This document shows, piece after piece, positions 1 through 5,711 of a stretch of DNA of 5,983 nucleotides. Within the stretch, counting starts at the first letter, position 1; the number at the start of each line of letters is the position of its first letter. The notes under the pieces are model-generated. The model did not search any database and was not told where the DNA came from. It saw only the letters and a program-made list of their open reading frames with translations. The position numbers and the translations under genes were made by a program. Origin of the DNA: Thermoplasmata archaeon (GTDB lineage Archaea > Thermoplasmatota > Thermoplasmata > Thermoplasmatales > Thermoplasmataceae); the NCBI GenBank assembly GCA_021846695.1, contig JAJZWN010000071.1:1-5983 (forward strand), written 5' to 3'.

Positions 1-395
1 GAATCTATAATGCAATCCAGCTTACTGTTAATATTATTCAATTCAGGTTTGATTCTCCTTATCCTCCTGAATATTTCACTATATGATATTGATTTTATAT
101 TAGCTATAATTGCTAAGGACCTTAACATCCCTTCAAGTGACCTGAAAGGTATACTGAATATAGATCTTAATCTCGCTAAATACATTATCAATGCATCAGG
201 AACTTTGTATGGATGGCCTATTTTACCATTATTTTTTTCCTCCAGCAGACGATCATTATCCTTTATGAATGATAGATCTGTAAGGTATTCTATTCTATCT
301 ACAAGTGATTCATTATACTTTTTCCATCTCCTGTTTGAACCGATCCAGTACCTTTTTATACTTCTATTTATTTTATTATTGATTTGTGGTGTCAA
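1..395 (-). CDS. IS5-like DDE transposase, N-terminal part (runs off left edge)
   Basis: The minus strand is open for 131 codons from a TTG at 393-395 to the window edge. An in-frame TAG lies just upstream and no ATG occurs before codon 71, so TTG is the best start. Residues 18-30 (RYWIGSNRRWKKYNES) and 57-95 are the recognisable part: GKIGHPYKVPDALIMYLARL followed by IPFRSLEGMLRSL. They match the N-terminal domain of archaeal IS5/IS4-group transposases (consensus-like G-R-P-Y-x-Y-P-D and L-P-Y-R-Q-L-E-G). The family's usual next element is I-x-x-D-S-T-G, which carries the first catalytic Asp. Here the frame reads C-I-I-D as it leaves the window, so that Asp would be codon 131 (bases 3-5). 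The remaining D and E cannot be seen. No frameshift is visible, so the element may be intact. The 145-codon plus-strand frame over the same bases is antisense to it and is not called. Confidence 0.8.
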   Translation of the reverse strand, partial: MTPQINNKINRSIKRYWIGSNRRWKKYNESLVDRIEYLTDLSFIKDNDRLLEEKNNGKIGHPYKVPDALIMYLARLRSIFSIPFRSLEGMLRSLAIIANIKSISYSEIFRRIRRIKPELNNINSKLDCIID

Positions 396-404
396 GGCAA
401 ATCG

Positions 405-428
405 CCCCTATATTTCACTATATAGGGG
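405..428 (-). repeat. Perfect 9-bp hairpin at the transposase start, possible IS-end or translation-control element
   Basis: Bases 405-413 (CCCCTATAT) and 420-428 (ATATAGGGG) form a perfect inverted repeat with a 6-base loop. It lies 9 bases upstream of the TTG start of the transposase. On the minus strand the 3' arm ends in AGGGG, the only purine-rich stretch that could act as a ribosome binding site, so folding would hide it. The 5' arm contains CTATATAG, which is also TATA-like and sits about 25 bases before the TTG. It could therefore be part of the element's terminal repeat, its promoter, or a read-through-silencing hairpin. The other end of the element is outside the window, so these cannot be separated. 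Confidence 0.5.
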
Positions 429-471
429 TTTACCTTTTAAGTTTTAAATTTATTATGGGATAATTATTAAA

Positions 472-831
472 TTAGAATGAATTATGCAACACACTACATG
501 GCACAAGGAATACAAATGCACTTAGATTCATGTATAAAAATAGCACAACAGAAGTTAAGCCCCCAATTTTAAGTGCTGCCTTATAATTGTCCAGTGTAAT
601 ATATATGATTAATAGTGATGCAAATCCAATTATAACAGAAATATTCAAATAAACAATGATCAAACCGGCTATACCCAATGGAAACATATCTTTAGTTGTT
701 AATAAATATATATCATATAATGGATAATCTAATAAGATTAGTATGGTAAGTGTAATTACTGTTGAAAATAAAACTGATTTTTTAGTTGATAGTTCTGGAA
801 GATATTTCCCGTATATTAAAAAAAAGTACAT
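472..831 (-). CDS. Hydrophobic membrane protein fragment, 119 aa (tail of the decayed gene)
   Basis: This is an open frame starting at ATG 829-831. It encodes about three to four membrane-spanning segments: roughly residues 19-36, 52-80 (long enough for one long or two short spans) and 88-111, with short polar links such as TTKD and LDNYK. No domain, catalytic motif or signal peptide is recognised. The frame stays open for six codons above the ATG, and the adjoining frame upstream also looks coding. There is no good ribosome binding site directly before this ATG. I therefore think it is the C-terminal remnant of a longer protein rather than an independent gene. Automatic pipelines would probably list it as a hypothetical protein. 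Confidence 0.4.
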   Translation of the reverse strand: MYFFLIYGKYLPELSTKKSVLFSTVITLTILILLDYPLYDIYLLTTKDMFPLGIAGLIIVYLNISVIIGFASLLIIYITLDNYKAALKIGGLTSVVLFLYMNLSAFVFLVPCSVLHNSF

Positions 832-1199
832 ATACCAGAATTCCCCATGAAATTATATAAAATATTATCAAATATATAAATGCCGTTATGAATCCATATA
901 AATTTACCATTTAAATACGCCATCCAGAAATTATACACCCTATAAAAGCTATACATAGGCAGGTATCTGAGTTTCCATGTGTTCAGAATCCCACGCCATG
1001 TTACTCTCCTGCAGATAAGTATATCACCCTACCTATCTTGCCTCTTTTTTTCATATTCTATATAGTTACGCATATAATAATATAAAGATTTCGGTAAATA
1101 CTGTATAACAACTAAATGTCCAATTAAAAGGCTCGGAGTTTTGGACGTATTCAGGGCCCTTGTCTCAAAATAACCTTTAATAGCGGCATCGTAGGGCAC
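472..1199 (-). pseudogene. Decayed gene for a multi-span membrane protein (family not recognised)
   Basis: Reading the minus strand from a GTG at 1197-1199, one frame gives 56 codons (V-P-Y-D-A-A-I-K-G-Y-F-E... to K-K-R-Q-D-R). It then meets an in-frame TAG (1029-1031). The same frame continues for 70 more codons with protein-like content, including LRYLPMYSFYRVYNFWMAYL, to a TAA at 816-818. At the run of eight A on the plus strand (818-825) the reading passes to another frame, which continues as a 119-codon hydrophobic frame ending at 472. Composition is coherent across both breaks: basic and aromatic segments first, then membrane helices. This is what a single gene with one nonsense and one frameshift mutation would look like. 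The basic/aromatic half recalls the region after the catalytic domain of membrane-linked family 2 glycosyltransferases, but no catalytic motif is visible and that is only a guess. The neighbouring transposon suggests insertion-associated decay. Confidence 0.45.
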
Positions 1200-1390
1200 T
1201 ATAGTAAAATTTTAATGTTTTATCCTTGAAACTTTTAAATTATTTCTTCTCCTTATAGTCTCTGAATCCACTTTTTGTAACACAAAATGCAGCACCAGTT
1301 GATTATATATTTTTAAACCAATAATAATCTCTATACAGTTACCCCTATCCCATGAAATATGCCTGAAGGAAAATTTAAATATTCAAATAA
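1200..1390. other. Non-coding or unassigned stretch upstream of the permease
   Basis: I see no convincing gene here. The minus-strand frame of the decayed gene has a TAA at 1212-1214. Above it the same frame is open again to about 1378 (about 54 codons), but the translation has no recognisable motif. It could be further eroded sequence of the same gene or chance. The right end carries A/T-rich promoter-like bases (GAAAATTTAAATAT around 1369-1382) facing the permease. Confidence 0.4.
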
Positions 1391-1394
1391 ACTT

Positions 1395-1409
1395 TACTTT
1401 AATAAAGTA
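1395..1409 (+). promoter_or_regulatory. Permease promoter: TATA-like box inside a 7-bp palindrome
   Basis: TACTTTA-A-TAAAGTA is a perfect inverted repeat (1395-1401 and 1403-1409). The TTTAATAA within it (1398-1405) is TATA-like, and its centre lies about 25 bases before the ATG at 1426. That is the spacing expected for a leaderless archaeal transcript. A second palindrome, AAGTATACTT (1405-1414), overlaps its right arm. A dimeric repressor bound here would compete with TBP. An alternative TATA-like run, TTTAAATA, lies near 1374-1381 and would give a leader of about 20 bases. Confidence 0.45.
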
Positions 1410-1425
1410 TACTTAATTGATAAAG

Positions 1426-2814
1426 ATGATATTTAAAATAAACAGGAGTTCTGGCGACTTAAAATCTAACGTACATAAATTTATTGACCTTTCAGCACTC
1501 TCAACATCAAGCGTAGCACCTGCATTCAGTATTGCAGCATCATACGGTGTCATTGCAATGTACCTTGGGTTCTACTCAATTATGGCAATTATCATCACAT
1601 TTCCCATATGGCTTGGCGCAGCCATATTGTTTAGAAAATTTAACAGATTATACCCCAGCGCAGGTGCATCATATCACTGGGGAAATAAGATCGTATCAAA
1701 GAGGTACGGTTCTTTGCAGGCATGGATAATCACCCTTGCATATTTTTTTTCAATTCCACCAATAGTGATACCCGCAGGTGAATATACAGCAGTGTTGCTC
1801 TATAATACAGGAATAATAAGCTATTCAATATATAGCAGTACAATAACCATATTCCTGCTCGGCAGTGCATGGATTTTAATTACGCTTGTAGCATCTATAA
1901 TGGGTGCAAGGCCAACTGCAAGGCTCACAGAAATCTTTCTGGTACTGGAGTTATCCATAATTGCCGTTTTCATTATAATAGCAATATATTTTTTGCCCGG
2001 GCATACTGTAAATACGGTTTCTCCTGCCTGGTTTATAGGTTTTGGCGCTCTATTAAAGAATCCATATAAATTTATGCTGGCTTTTCCCATAATAGCCACA
2101 ATAATGGACGGGTGGGAAATAGATTCATATGCATCTGAGGAGTCGTTTAATAGGGAAAAATGGCCAGGAACTACAGGAATTATAGGGCTTATCGCAGTAT
2201 TCGCCATTTACCTGGTTACAATGACACTGATGGATATTGAGACACCTATAAGCCTTCTATCAGCTAGTCTGGACCCCCTTGCCACCTGGTCCCATTACAT
2301 AATTCCACAATATTCATTTGTTATGGATATTGCCGTTATCGCCTCTACTGCAAGTTCGCTGTGGTTGACAACCTATATACTCAGCAGGGCATGGTACGCT
2401 ATGTCCCGCGAGCATCTCCTTCCAAGGCAATTCGGATATATTAATAAAACAAGGAAAAGCCCATATGCTAATCTTATTATAATTATGATAGCGGCTGAAT
2501 CAATAAATGCAGTCATGCTTTTTGTGCCATCAATAGAAAGCTTCTTTGCACAGTTGCTGTCAATATCTGGAATATTTCTGATGATGGAATTCGGAATAGA
2601 TTCCCTGACAGGCATATATCTTTATTCACACAGGAAAAATGTCAATATGAAACACATCTATCTCGGGATTTCCATCTTTTCATTTACCGGATTTTTTGTT
2701 ATGATCATGTTTGGAATCATTACAAATACTTTATTTATAATACTTATTATAATATTGATAATTCCCGGTATCCTGATTATGTTTAAAAATAATCAAAAGA
2801 TAATACCGGATTAA
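1426..2814 (+). CDS. APC-superfamily amino acid permease
   Basis: This predicted secondary transporter imports an amino acid or related amine, probably with protons or another ion. From ATG 1426 it has 462 residues, normal for the amino acid-polyamine-organocation superfamily, and about twelve hydrophobic segments. Family hallmarks are present. The first helix has an unwound-type S-V-A-P-A-F-S (28-34). Residues 78-101 (S-A-G-A-S-Y-H-W-G...Y-G-S-L-Q-A-W) match the usual A-G-G-x-Y-x-W...G-x-x-x-G-W block. D-G-W-E-I-D-S-Y-A-S-E-E (228-239) is the helix-6 region and its following acidic pair. Residues 316-334 (T-Y-I-L-S-R-A-W-Y-A-M-S-R-E-H-L-L-P-R) match the S-R-x-x-Y-A-M-A-R-D-x-x-L-P motif. ATG 1426 is preferred over an in-frame TTG at 1417 because of the promoter spacing, and neither has a Shine-Dalgarno sequence. 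Substrate cannot be told from sequence. The gene is a single unit, convergent with the surface-protein gene. Confidence 0.88.
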   Translation: MIFKINRSSGDLKSNVHKFIDLSALSTSSVAPAFSIAASYGVIAMYLGFYSIMAIIITFPIWLGAAILFRKFNRLYPSAGASYHWGNKIVSKRYGSLQAWIITLAYFFSIPPIVIPAGEYTAVLLYNTGIISYSIYSSTITIFLLGSAWILITLVASIMGARPTARLTEIFLVLELSIIAVFIIIAIYFLPGHTVNTVSPAWFIGFGALLKNPYKFMLAFPIIATIMDGWEIDSYASEESFNREKWPGTTGIIGLIAVFAIYLVTMTLMDIETPISLLSASLDPLATWSHYIIPQYSFVMDIAVIASTASSLWLTTYILSRAWYAMSREHLLPRQFGYINKTRKSPYANLIIIMIAAESINAVMLFVPSIESFFAQLLSISGIFLMMEFGIDSLTGIYLYSHRKNVNMKHIYLGISIFSFTGFFVMIMFGIITNTLFIILIIILIIPGILIMFKNNQKIIPD

Positions 2815-2835
2815 AAAAGAAAATAATTTTATTTC
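2811..2835 (-). terminator. T-rich terminator-like tract for the surface-protein gene
   Basis: On the minus strand, about 45 bases after the stop of the 2878-3729 gene, the sequence is strongly T-rich (ATTATTTTCTTTTTTAA). This resembles the oligo-T terminators of archaea. It overlaps the last codon and stop of the convergent permease. For the plus direction only weaker T-runs are seen (around 2827-2860). The two transcripts probably overlap at their 3' ends. Confidence 0.4.
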
Positions 2836-2877
2836 CGGACATTTCTCCCTCAATCTTTTATGTAGCTGTTCGGGCGT

Positions 2878-3729
2878 TTAATGCTTCCTGCCGTAGAAGT
2901 AATAAAGTGTTATTCCAAGAAGCACTATAGCTACCCCTATGCCAATATAAGCTCCGGTAAGTTCTGTATGAACCGGTACAACGTTTGTGCTCGAAAGGTC
3001 AATAGTGTACGTATAGCCGGTTGAGGTATAAGTTTCATTTAACGGGGTTGTTCCACTTTTAACATGCATATCGTAAACATTTATATTCAAACCTAATATG
3101 ACATTTGTGGCGGAGTTGATATATATTGTGCCTGTTATATTCTTATATGAAGCCGCAGTTGATGGTGTTGCCTGATTCACTATTTCATGCTCAGATATAA
3201 CATATTCCGTGGCCTTTACTGTTCCAAATGCGGTTTTGTAGTATGAAAAATTAATAGTTTTTGAATAGTTAACTGTATAGTTGTAGTTTCCATATAATCC
3301 ATTAAAATTTCCCTCACTCATTGGAATTAAGACTGTCACACTTTTGGAAGAATTGCTGACATATGTGGGCACCATATATTTTGCATCACTTATGGGTACA
3401 TTGGTATATGAGGACATTCCATTGCTTGTCGGAACAGTTATATTTGCTACTGTGTTGTTTGAACTGCTTACAGATACATTATAATAATATGTGGCAGGGC
3501 CAGTAGTAGAATTGCTTATGGTTGTTTTTCCTATGCCATTTGAGTGTGAGTATTCCTGGGAATAAGCGTATCCTGATGTACTGCAAATGTAATTCATTGA
3601 TGACCCACTGGCCAAATATGCAGGGGTGTTTCCCGGGCTTGCTGCTGCGGATAATGGCATGCCTATCATAAGAGCTGCCGTTATTACCGTGGCTACAATC
3701 AATAAACTTTTCCTATTTACAGTTATCAT
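2878..3729 (-). CDS. Predicted secreted, membrane-anchored, sequon-rich surface protein (unknown function)
   Basis: The 283-residue product begins with a Sec-type signal: basic N-V-N-R-K start, hydrophobic core at about 8-29, and a small-residue cleavage region S-A-A-A-S near 27-31. It ends with one membrane helix (about 258-279) and a short basic tail (G-R-K-H). This predicts a large domain outside the cell with a C-terminal anchor. The ectodomain is rich in Ser, Thr, Tyr and Asn and carries ten N-x-S/T sequons (Asn 73, 84, 91, 96, 126, 150, 154, 160, 197, 231). Heavy N-glycosylation is therefore likely, as in wall-less acidophiles that rely on a glycocalyx. There is a single Cys (49). I recognise no enzymatic or binding motif; a structural or adhesion role is only possible. 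The ATG at 3727-3729 fits a TATA box 22-29 bases upstream and has no Shine-Dalgarno, so the transcript is probably leaderless. Confidence 0.8.
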   Translation of the reverse strand: MITVNRKSLLIVATVITAALMIGMPLSAAASPGNTPAYLASGSSMNYICSTSGYAYSQEYSHSNGIGKTTISNSTTGPATYYYNVSVSSSNNTVANITVPTSNGMSSYTNVPISDAKYMVPTYVSNSSKSVTVLIPMSEGNFNGLYGNYNYTVNYSKTINFSYYKTAFGTVKATEYVISEHEIVNQATPSTAASYKNITGTIYINSATNVILGLNINVYDMHVKSGTTPLNETYTSTGYTYTIDLSSTNVVPVHTELTGAYIGIGVAIVLLGITLYYFYGRKH

Positions 3730-3750
3730 AGAGGCAATACATTTACGGGG

Positions 3751-3760
3751 TATATAAATT
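3751..3760 (-). promoter_or_regulatory. TATA box of the surface-protein gene
   Basis: On the minus strand this reads AATTTATATA, close to the archaeal TATA consensus. Its core ends 21 bases before the ATG at 3729. That places the predicted transcription start at or within a few bases of the start codon, consistent with leaderless translation. It is the cleanest promoter in the window. Confidence 0.65.
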
Positions 3761-4003
3761 TATGTACAGGAATATGTATTATACTCTCTGCATGCAATAG
3801 GAGTCTATATTGACTTGAATACCATGAACCTACTTGCACATTCTGACTATCATGTAGAAAAACAATTTAATTAACCAACCTGGATAACAAATCCACACAA
3901 CATGGTAAAATAAACATGGCCGTTTTAATCATTACAAATTTCTAAGGGGAGTCTAAAATCATAAAAATATGATTTATAATAGGCATGTTTAAATTATAAA
4001 TAA
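3761..4003. other. Intergenic region with one stem-loop, no gene seen
   Basis: Between the surface-protein promoter and the end of the 4014-4367 gene I find no open frame longer than about 20 codons with a plausible start, and no RNA gene. The only structure is a perfect 8-bp inverted repeat, AAATCATA (3956-3963) and TATGATTT (3968-3975), with a 4-base A/T loop. It could be a second terminator for the gene to its right. Confidence 0.4.
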
Positions 4004-4029
4004 AGCTGTTACCTTAAGCTGTAACAGCT
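4004..4029 (-). terminator. Stem-loop overlapping the stop codon, terminator-like
   Basis: AGCTGTTAC and GTAACAGCT (4004-4012 and 4021-4029) form a perfect 9-bp stem with an 8-base loop. On the minus strand the 5' arm lies in the last codons of the 117-residue gene. The TAA (4014-4016) is in the loop, and the 3' arm is followed at once by T/A-rich TTTATTTATAATTTAAA. The arrangement resembles an intrinsic terminator or a 3'-end stabilising hairpin. Confidence 0.45.
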
Positions 4030-4367
4030 GTGTTGTTATCAAAACTCTTGAATTTCCTTGAGTTTCTCAATCTCCGGTTAAATTCGAATATCGCAGGCTT
4101 CATGTAGTTGTCTATGTAATCAAGAATATCAAAATCAGAATCCCCCGCCTCAAGGAATACCATAGACGCAAGGTATGGCATCAATGTTTTCAGGTCCAGT
4201 ATACTTAGATCATTGTCTTGCCATATGTTCCCGATTTTCTCTCCTATGGCCTCAATCTCTGAAAACCTGTCCATACTGATATCGCCCCCCTTGAAGGCGT
4301 ATCCACTTTCAACTTTCCGTCCCTCTTTTTCCCTAGAAACCTGGCTTGTATCATTGTTCGCAGTCAT
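4014..4367 (-). CDS. Small soluble protein of unknown function, 117 aa
   Basis: I do not recognise this protein. The ATG at 4365-4367 is chosen over an ATG 38 codons upstream (4481) because GGAGGTGG stands 5 bases before it, a near-perfect match to the 16S rRNA 3' end. The product has a polar, charged N-terminus (about 1-35: many N, S, E, K, R). A mostly helical, amphipathic part follows (about 33-100; S-E-I-E-A-I-G-E-K-I-G-N-I-W, then L-S-I-L-D-L-K-T-L-M-P-Y-L-A-S-M-V-F-L-E). An acidic patch G-D-S-D-F-D-I-L-D-Y (75-84) precedes a basic stretch R-R-L-R-N-S-R-K-F-K (98-107). There is no membrane segment, signal or metal-binding motif. It is flanked by a tRNA upstream and a terminator-like hairpin at its stop codon, so it is probably transcribed alone. 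Confidence 0.7.
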   Translation of the reverse strand: MTANNDTSQVSREKEGRKVESGYAFKGGDISMDRFSEIEAIGEKIGNIWQDNDLSILDLKTLMPYLASMVFLEAGDSDFDILDYIDNYMKPAIFEFNRRLRNSRKFKSFDNNTAVTA

Positions 4368-4372
4368 TTCTA

Positions 4373-4380
4373 CCACCTCC
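4373..4380 (-). promoter_or_regulatory. Strong Shine-Dalgarno site of the 117-aa gene
   Basis: GGAGGTGG on the minus strand, 5 bases before the ATG, pairs almost fully with the anti-Shine-Dalgarno CACCTCC. It decides the start codon. It also contrasts with the leaderless-looking starts of the permease, the surface protein and the right-edge gene. Confidence 0.8.
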
Positions 4381-4402
4381 AATAAATACAAAGCAATAGG
4401 TA

Positions 4403-4420
4403 ATTTTAAACTTCTATAAA
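4403..4420 (-). promoter_or_regulatory. Candidate promoter of the 117-aa gene
   Basis: On the minus strand the sequence reads TTTATAGAAGTTTAAAAT and offers two overlapping TATA-like boxes. A start about 25 bases downstream of either would give a short leader of roughly 14-24 bases that includes the Shine-Dalgarno site. Confidence 0.4.
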
Positions 4421-4520
4421 AATTTTTCTCTTCAAGAAATCTAACACGAATCGTCTCAATAAATAGAATAGCAGTATACATGCATATTTATCATAAAATA
4501 TGGTTTTCCTGAAAATTAAA

Positions 4521-4593
4521 TGGGCCTGGCCGGATTTGAACCGGCGATTTCTTCCGTGTGAGGGAAGCGTCATAACCACTGGACCACAAGCCC
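4521..4593 (-). tRNA. tRNA-Val (anticodon CAC)
   Basis: The minus strand folds as a standard 73-base tRNA. The acceptor arm is GGGCTTG with CAGGCCC (one G-U pair) and discriminator A. The D arm contains GTCC...TGAC with loop AGTGGTTA. The anticodon stem CTTCC/GGAAG holds loop CTCACAC, giving anticodon CAC (4558-4560) for the Val codon GUG. The variable loop is AAATC, and the T arm is GCCGG-TTCGAAT-CCGGC. CCA is not encoded, since the bases after the discriminator are TTT, so it must be added by the CCA-adding enzyme. There is no intron. It lies 33 bases after the stop of the protease gene on the same strand and is followed by a T-rich stretch (TTTAATTTT) suitable for termination. Confidence 0.95.
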
Positions 4594-4615
4594 CTTAGTC
4601 TGTATCTGTTTTTAG

Positions 4616-4623
4616 TTATTAAT
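4616..4623 (-). promoter_or_regulatory. TATA-like box of tRNA-Val
   Basis: ATTAATAA on the minus strand is centred about 26 bases before the tRNA 5' end, the right spacing for archaeal initiation at or next to the mature end. It lies immediately after the stop codon of the protease gene, so the tRNA can be transcribed independently. Confidence 0.45.
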
Positions 4624-4626
4624 TTT

Positions 4627-5706
4627 TTAGGGTTTTATCGGCAGCGCAGTAAAGGTAAGCGCAAACATTACCAGGCAGAAGACTGCTATCCCGATATCAA
4701 CTCTGGATATTTTCTCGTAATCATTCAGGGCTGGCGGATGGGCCATCCCCATAAAGATAACGAATAGGGCAAGGAAAAGCCAGCCTATATAATGATATGT
4801 TATCGTTAGATAAAACAGGAACCCTATGAAGATATACCCTAATATATATGACCTCGGGCCAAGTATGCCCCTGGCAATATGCCCTCCATCCAGCTGCCCT
4901 GCCGGTATAAGGTTCATTGCAGTTGCAAACATGCCTACCCACACAGCAAAAACCATGGGGAATATGGGGACATTGGAAGGTTCAACTATTCCAAATATGT
5001 GGTAAATTTCAGGGTAATTTAAAATGAACGGTATGTAATTGCCTATTGGCTTGAAAATGCCCTCCAGGTACTGGGCAAGAAATAGGAGGGGAACAGCCGC
5101 CAGGAAACCAGCTATAGGGCCCGCTGCACCTATTTCTGCCATTGCCTTTCGTGTGGGGACAGGATCCCTGAGTGAAACAAATGCTCCGAACGTCCCTATT
5201 AAATATGGAAACGGAATAAAAAATGGCAGTGATGCATTAACCTTATACCTCCTTGCAACAATATAATGTGCAGTTTCATGTATTCCCAGTATAAACATCA
5301 ATGGAAGTGAAAAGAAAACAAATCCGTAAAGCAGTTTATATTCCTCTGCGAATGTGCCGGGATGTACAAAGCTGCTGGCATATATAGAACCAACATATAT
5401 TGTTGATGCCAGTGTGAGTATAAGCATAATAAGATTAACTTTGTTGCTCCTATACGAAGCTTTAGGGCGTATTCCCACTTCAACGTAATGCTCAACATCC
5501 AGTACCAGAAACGGTATGTAGCCCATAGGTACCAGAATTTTCCTTAATTCGTCAAACTGTGTGTTTATGTCAGGATTGTCGCTGTCGAAAAAAAGGAATT
5601 TCATGCTTGCAGGGTTGGCAAGAACCTCGTAGGTATTGATTTTAGATTTTACTATATCAATAACCTTATCCATATTTTCATTTTCAACCCTTACACTTTG
5701 AAACAC
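4627..5706 (-). CDS. Site-2 protease family (M50) intramembrane zinc metalloprotease, EGY-like
   Basis: This polytopic membrane protease is predicted to cut membrane-embedded substrates with a zinc ion. The zinc-binding H-E-T-A-H is at 143-147. The third ligand lies in N-L-I-P-A-G-Q-L-D-G-G (265-275, Asp 273), the family's N-x-x-P-x-x-x-L-D-G-G motif. Residues 171-200 (G-T-F-G-A-F-V... to G-A-A-G-P-I-A-G) form the conserved loop and helix between them. A-H-P-P (322-325) is typical of the archaeal/plant EGY branch. About 85 soluble N-terminal residues precede the first span (about 91-111). No PDZ or CBS domain is present. GTG at 5704-5706 is chosen because GAAGGTG stands 5 bases before it and an in-frame TAA lies 8 codons upstream; an ATG at codon 12 lacks such a site. 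All catalytic residues are present. The substrate is unknown; family members process membrane-bound regulators, but none is recognisable nearby. Confidence 0.92.
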   Translation of the reverse strand: MFQSVRVENENMDKVIDIVKSKINTYEVLANPASMKFLFFDSDNPDINTQFDELRKILVPMGYIPFLVLDVEHYVEVGIRPKASYRSNKVNLIMLILTLASTIYVGSIYASSFVHPGTFAEEYKLLYGFVFFSLPLMFILGIHETAHYIVARRYKVNASLPFFIPFPYLIGTFGAFVSLRDPVPTRKAMAEIGAAGPIAGFLAAVPLLFLAQYLEGIFKPIGNYIPFILNYPEIYHIFGIVEPSNVPIFPMVFAVWVGMFATAMNLIPAGQLDGGHIARGILGPRSYILGYIFIGFLFYLTITYHYIGWLFLALFVIFMGMAHPPALNDYEKISRVDIGIAVFCLVMFALTFTALPIKP

Positions 5707-5711
5707 AACAG

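Noticed and set aside
10..447. 145-codon plus-strand open frame, hydrophobic
   Set aside because: It is antisense to the clear IS5-like transposase N-terminus on the minus strand. Its hydrophobicity is what the complement of Lys/Arg/Glu-rich codons gives.
1029..1031. Pyrrolysine-type read-through of the internal TAG
   Set aside because: Pyrrolysine coding is known in methylamine-using methanogens and some other lineages, not in organisms of the type suggested here. A frameshift follows in the same gene, so decay explains both.
1417..1425. TTG start for the permease three codons upstream
   Set aside because: ATG at 1426 is a better codon and sits at leaderless spacing from the palindromic TATA-like box; the extra three residues add nothing conserved.
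1821..2207. 128-codon minus-strand frame inside the permease
   Set aside because: It lies wholly within the APC permease, whose motifs are unambiguous; no motif or start signal of its own.
4213..4419. 68-codon plus-strand frame opposite the 117-aa gene
   Set aside because: Antisense to a gene with a strong ribosome binding site; no promoter or SD of its own.
4368..4481. 38-codon N-terminal extension of the 117-aa protein from an upstream ATG
   Set aside because: A near-perfect Shine-Dalgarno site lies immediately before the internal ATG at 4367, and TATA-like boxes fall inside the proposed extension.
4480..4600. tRNA-Val as an integration (att) site
   Set aside because: No integrase, no repeated copy of the tRNA 3' end and no mobile-element genes next to it in the window.
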